A DNA stretch of 64,000 nucleotides from Candidatus Thiodictyon syntrophicum (GTDB lineage Bacteria > Pseudomonadota > Gammaproteobacteria > Chromatiales > Chromatiaceae), in the NCBI RefSeq assembly GCF_002813775.1, contig NZ_CP020372.1:248001-312000 (forward strand), given 5' to 3'. Under the pieces are notes generated by a model. That model had not been told where the DNA came from. It did no database searches and saw only the letters and a list, made by a program, of their open reading frames with translations. Made by a program: the position numbers and the translations under genes. Shown here one piece after another: positions 62,183-64,000 of the stretch. Positions within the stretch are counted from its first letter, which is position 1. Every line of letters starts with the position of its first letter.

Positions 62183-62919
62183 GGGGAAACTCCGAACGCG
62201 GGGACTGGTGCCCCCGCCTGAATGGGTGGGACTGCGTTAGGCTCTTTGAAGGATCTGACGCGCGGGCGCGGAGATAACGGATGATTCTGTCTTGGGAGCC
62301 GACGGGACCGAGGCGCCTATTCTGCCACTACCGAGACTCGCGCGCAGATTCCCGGAGCATCAAGGGGTGCGATCCAGACTGAGGTGGTCGCCCGAACACC
62401 CTGGGACGGGCAAAAGCCCGCGCATGACGGTCCGGACCTGTCGTGCCGTCGAGCGGGCGTGCCCATCCAGGCCGCGTCGAAGTCTGTCTCCTGGGCGCCG
62501 CGGGCCTCGCTCGTCGTTCTCGCAAAAGAACCCGGAGGGTGCGCCGCGCGCACCCGTGCCACCGCGATACCGCTGCATCCTCGCGCAAGGTTCGCGCGCC
62601 GCACCCAACGCCGCTCGCCGATCGCGGCCGGAAGGACGATCAAGGCCGCGCCGAGGATGCCGCGGTGGTGCCGGTGACCTGCGGGTCGAGGTGAAGGACG
62701 GCGCCGGGCGCCGCTTCGAGCAGACCTTTGCCATTGCAGTGACGGGGGGCGGCTAGCCGCAGCTTGGATCACCATTGCGGCCGCTATCCTGGAGTCCAAG
62801 GCTTCAGCCTTGGACGTCCTCCGGCGTCCCCGATCCTGCGCCGACCCCAGGAATTCGCTATCCTTACCCGCCTGAACACCCAGCGGGCAGCCTTCATCGT
62901 TATTCCGGCTATCTCGAGA
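62183..62919. other. Non-coding with adhesin-tail remnant
   Basis: Mostly without support for genes. A plus-strand frame ending at 62756 closes with DLRVEVKDGAGRRFEQTFAI and AVTGGG, which looks like the last strand of a cadherin/VCBS-type repeat, so it may be the tail of a lost surface protein. A small palindrome (ccaaggcttcagccttgg) is at 62798-62815. Confidence 0.45.
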
Positions 62920-63169
62920 ATGACGCAGATCGTCTTGAATTTTGATCCAGGTGAGTTCTCCGCCCTACGTCTAAGCCCTACAGGCGTTCTCTGAAGAGTT
63001 GAAGATCGCAGCAGTAATTCAGTGGTATGCCGGGCAGCGCATTTCTCAGTCCAAGGCCTGCGAAGTATCGGGTATCACGCCGTCACCCTTTCTGGATGAG
63101 TTATACCGCCGCAACCTCCCGGCCATACAGGTGACGCTGGCCTTGATCACAAGTCGGACCTTCGCGTGA
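62920..63169 (+). pseudogene. UPF0175 (antitoxin-like) gene with frameshift
   Basis: ATG 62920 opens MTQIVLNFDPGEFSALRLSP and hits a stop at 62992-62994; one frame over, AFSEELKIAAVIQWYAGQRI and SQSKACEVSGITPSPFLDEL follow, the usual UPF0175 body with its helix-turn-helix. A single indel near 62985 breaks the gene. UPF0175 proteins are often antitoxins of PIN toxins; none is adjacent. Confidence 0.75.
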
Positions 63170-63183
63170 GCTGCGAGGTCGTC

Positions 63184-63242
63184 GGTCCGCACAGCGGACC
63201 CTACGGGCCGGCTACGGGCCCGTAGGGTCCGCTGTGCGGACC
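63184..63242. repeat. GGTCCGC inverted-pair repeat (family C)
   Basis: ggtccgcacagcggacccta, a loop cgggccggctacggg, then the exact inverse cgtagggtccgctgtgcgg. This is one of the best copies, with long perfect arms. Confidence 0.85.
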
Positions 63243-63329
63243 GAGAGACCGCGAGCCGGACCGGTCACCAAGGCTTTCTTGAGTCCTTCGCCTCTCCAAT
63301 TAAGTAAACTCTCCCCGGGATTTCTCGAA

Positions 63330-63530
63330 TTAAGTCAGCTGTCCCCGGAGTTCCCGCTGCTGGCGGATGGCAATGGAAAGACCGTTTTGCCCCTTTGTTC
63401 CTGGAGGAAGTTCATCTTCGTCAATCCAGGCGGCCAAGCCTCTTTGGGCGAATAGTGACTTAATCGTCCGTGCTGTGTGCTTGTCGTTGCTATTGTGACT
63501 TAGGAAACAGTCGAACTTGGCGTCATTTAG
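63330..63530 (-). pseudogene. TIR domain remnant
   Basis: The minus strand reads KFDCFLSHNSNDKHTARTIK, then LFAQRGLAAWIDEDELPPG, the first half of a bacterial TIR domain up to the BB-loop region. It then runs into unrelated GQNGLSIAIRQQRELRG and a stop, before the catalytic Glu. No start codon is evident near the N-terminus. Full TIR proteins often serve in antiphage NAD depletion; this piece is inactive. Confidence 0.65.
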
Positions 63531-63683
63531 CGCAGGCCGCGGGCGGCCTGTCCCGGACGATGGGCGGCGCCTTGATGCCCAGCCACGGGCGGGATTCTCT
63601 GGTGCTGAGGGTCCCCCGCGGCACTGCGCGACTTTCACGGTAACCTGTATCTACAATCTTGCGCGCAGACTCCGGGAGCGGAC

Positions 63684-64000
63684 TCAGCCGAACACAGACC
63701 GCAGCCGATCGGTCTCCCCGACCAGCGCATCGATCATCCCCGACTCCGCGATCAGGTGCCCGGTCTCCTCGACCACCATCAGACGCGAGCCAGGCACCGC
63801 CTGGTGCAGGGCCCAGGCGCCCTCCAATGGGCACACCAGGTCGCGGCGGCCGTGCACGATGGTCAAGGGTACCGCCGGGAGCCGCCCGGCGCGCCGCAGG
63901 ATCTCATTGTCTTCCAGAAAATAGCCGTACCGCGCATAGTGGGTCTCGATACGCACCTTGCTGAGGACCGGTCCGGCCGCGGCCCCGGTCGCGGGCGCCG
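63684..64000 (-). CDS. pip: Proline iminopeptidase, C-terminal part (cut by window edge)
   Basis: The frame is open from the window end down to 63684. It reads KVRIETHYARYGYFLEDNEI, VPLTIVHGRRDLVCPLEGAW (catalytic Asp in GRRDLVCP) and VEETGHLIAESGM (catalytic His), the C-terminal third of prolyl aminopeptidase. This enzyme removes N-terminal proline from peptides. The nucleophile Ser region lies beyond the window. The GTG at 63956 is internal and not the start. Confidence 0.85.
   Translation of the reverse strand, partial: APATGAAAGPVLSKVRIETHYARYGYFLEDNEILRRAGRLPAVPLTIVHGRRDLVCPLEGAWALHQAVPGSRLMVVEETGHLIAESGMIDALVGETDRLRSVFG

Overview
The window looks like chromosomal DNA of a photosynthetic purple sulfur gammaproteobacterium (Chromatiaceae-like). 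Direct support is a magnesium-chelatase operon (bchI-bchD-bchO), a ferredoxin-dependent 8-vinyl reductase (bciB), a sulfide:quinone oxidoreductase, a BLUF photoreceptor, a PEP-CTERM protein and a B12 pathway spread over three sites. Most coding DNA is very GC-rich, so long antisense ORFs are common; these were discarded.

Layout. 1-4.5 kb: end of a DUF1015 gene, then a cobalamin riboswitch driving cobB-bluB and, after a repeat, cobC. 4.5-6.4 kb: prfH behind a collapsed rtcB2 and a degenerate FtsZ-like gene with a Tat-like leader. 6.7-8.7 kb: an insertion sequence whose ends and 5-bp target duplication are visible. 8.7-15.9 kb: accessory DNA, partly AT-rich, with a JAMM protease, DUF6915, a Sir2 deacylase, a second FtsZ with a Tat-like leader and two toxin-antitoxin loci, one collapsed. 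16-19.2 kb: an AAA+ gene broken by a frameshift and an IS607-type element. 19.4-25.1 kb: WYL regulator, cobyric acid synthase, Fic protein, VapBC and cbiB. 25.3-33.6 kb: alpha/beta hydrolases, a BLUF-PsiE fusion, an SDR and sqr with a small membrane protein. 33.9-39.9 kb: a DUF2235 gene interrupted by an IS4-type element carrying a DruA-like gene, itself interrupted by an IS91-type element. 40-47.3 kb: bacteriochlorophyll genes. 47.6-49.9 kb: glycosyltransferase and PEP-CTERM protein with a sigma-54 promoter. 50.5-51.7 kb: wrecked type I restriction gene. 52-54.3 kb: large palindromes and an ISKra4-type element. 54.3-57.6 kb: phosphodiesterase, collapsed Kef-type antiporter, tiny membrane peptide. 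57.8-62.2 kb: RND efflux pair. 62.2-64 kb: gene remnants and the end of a proline iminopeptidase.

Three themes stand out. First, two FtsZ-superfamily genes with Tat-like leaders lie 7 kb apart, one with a complete GTP-binding signature and one that has lost it. Second, several genes (rtcB2, a PIN toxin, a NACHT-like NTPase, hsdR, a Kef antiporter) keep their ends but have lost interior segments. Third, at least four families of palindromic intergenic repeats recur through the window. All functional calls rest on remembered family motifs, since no database search was possible.
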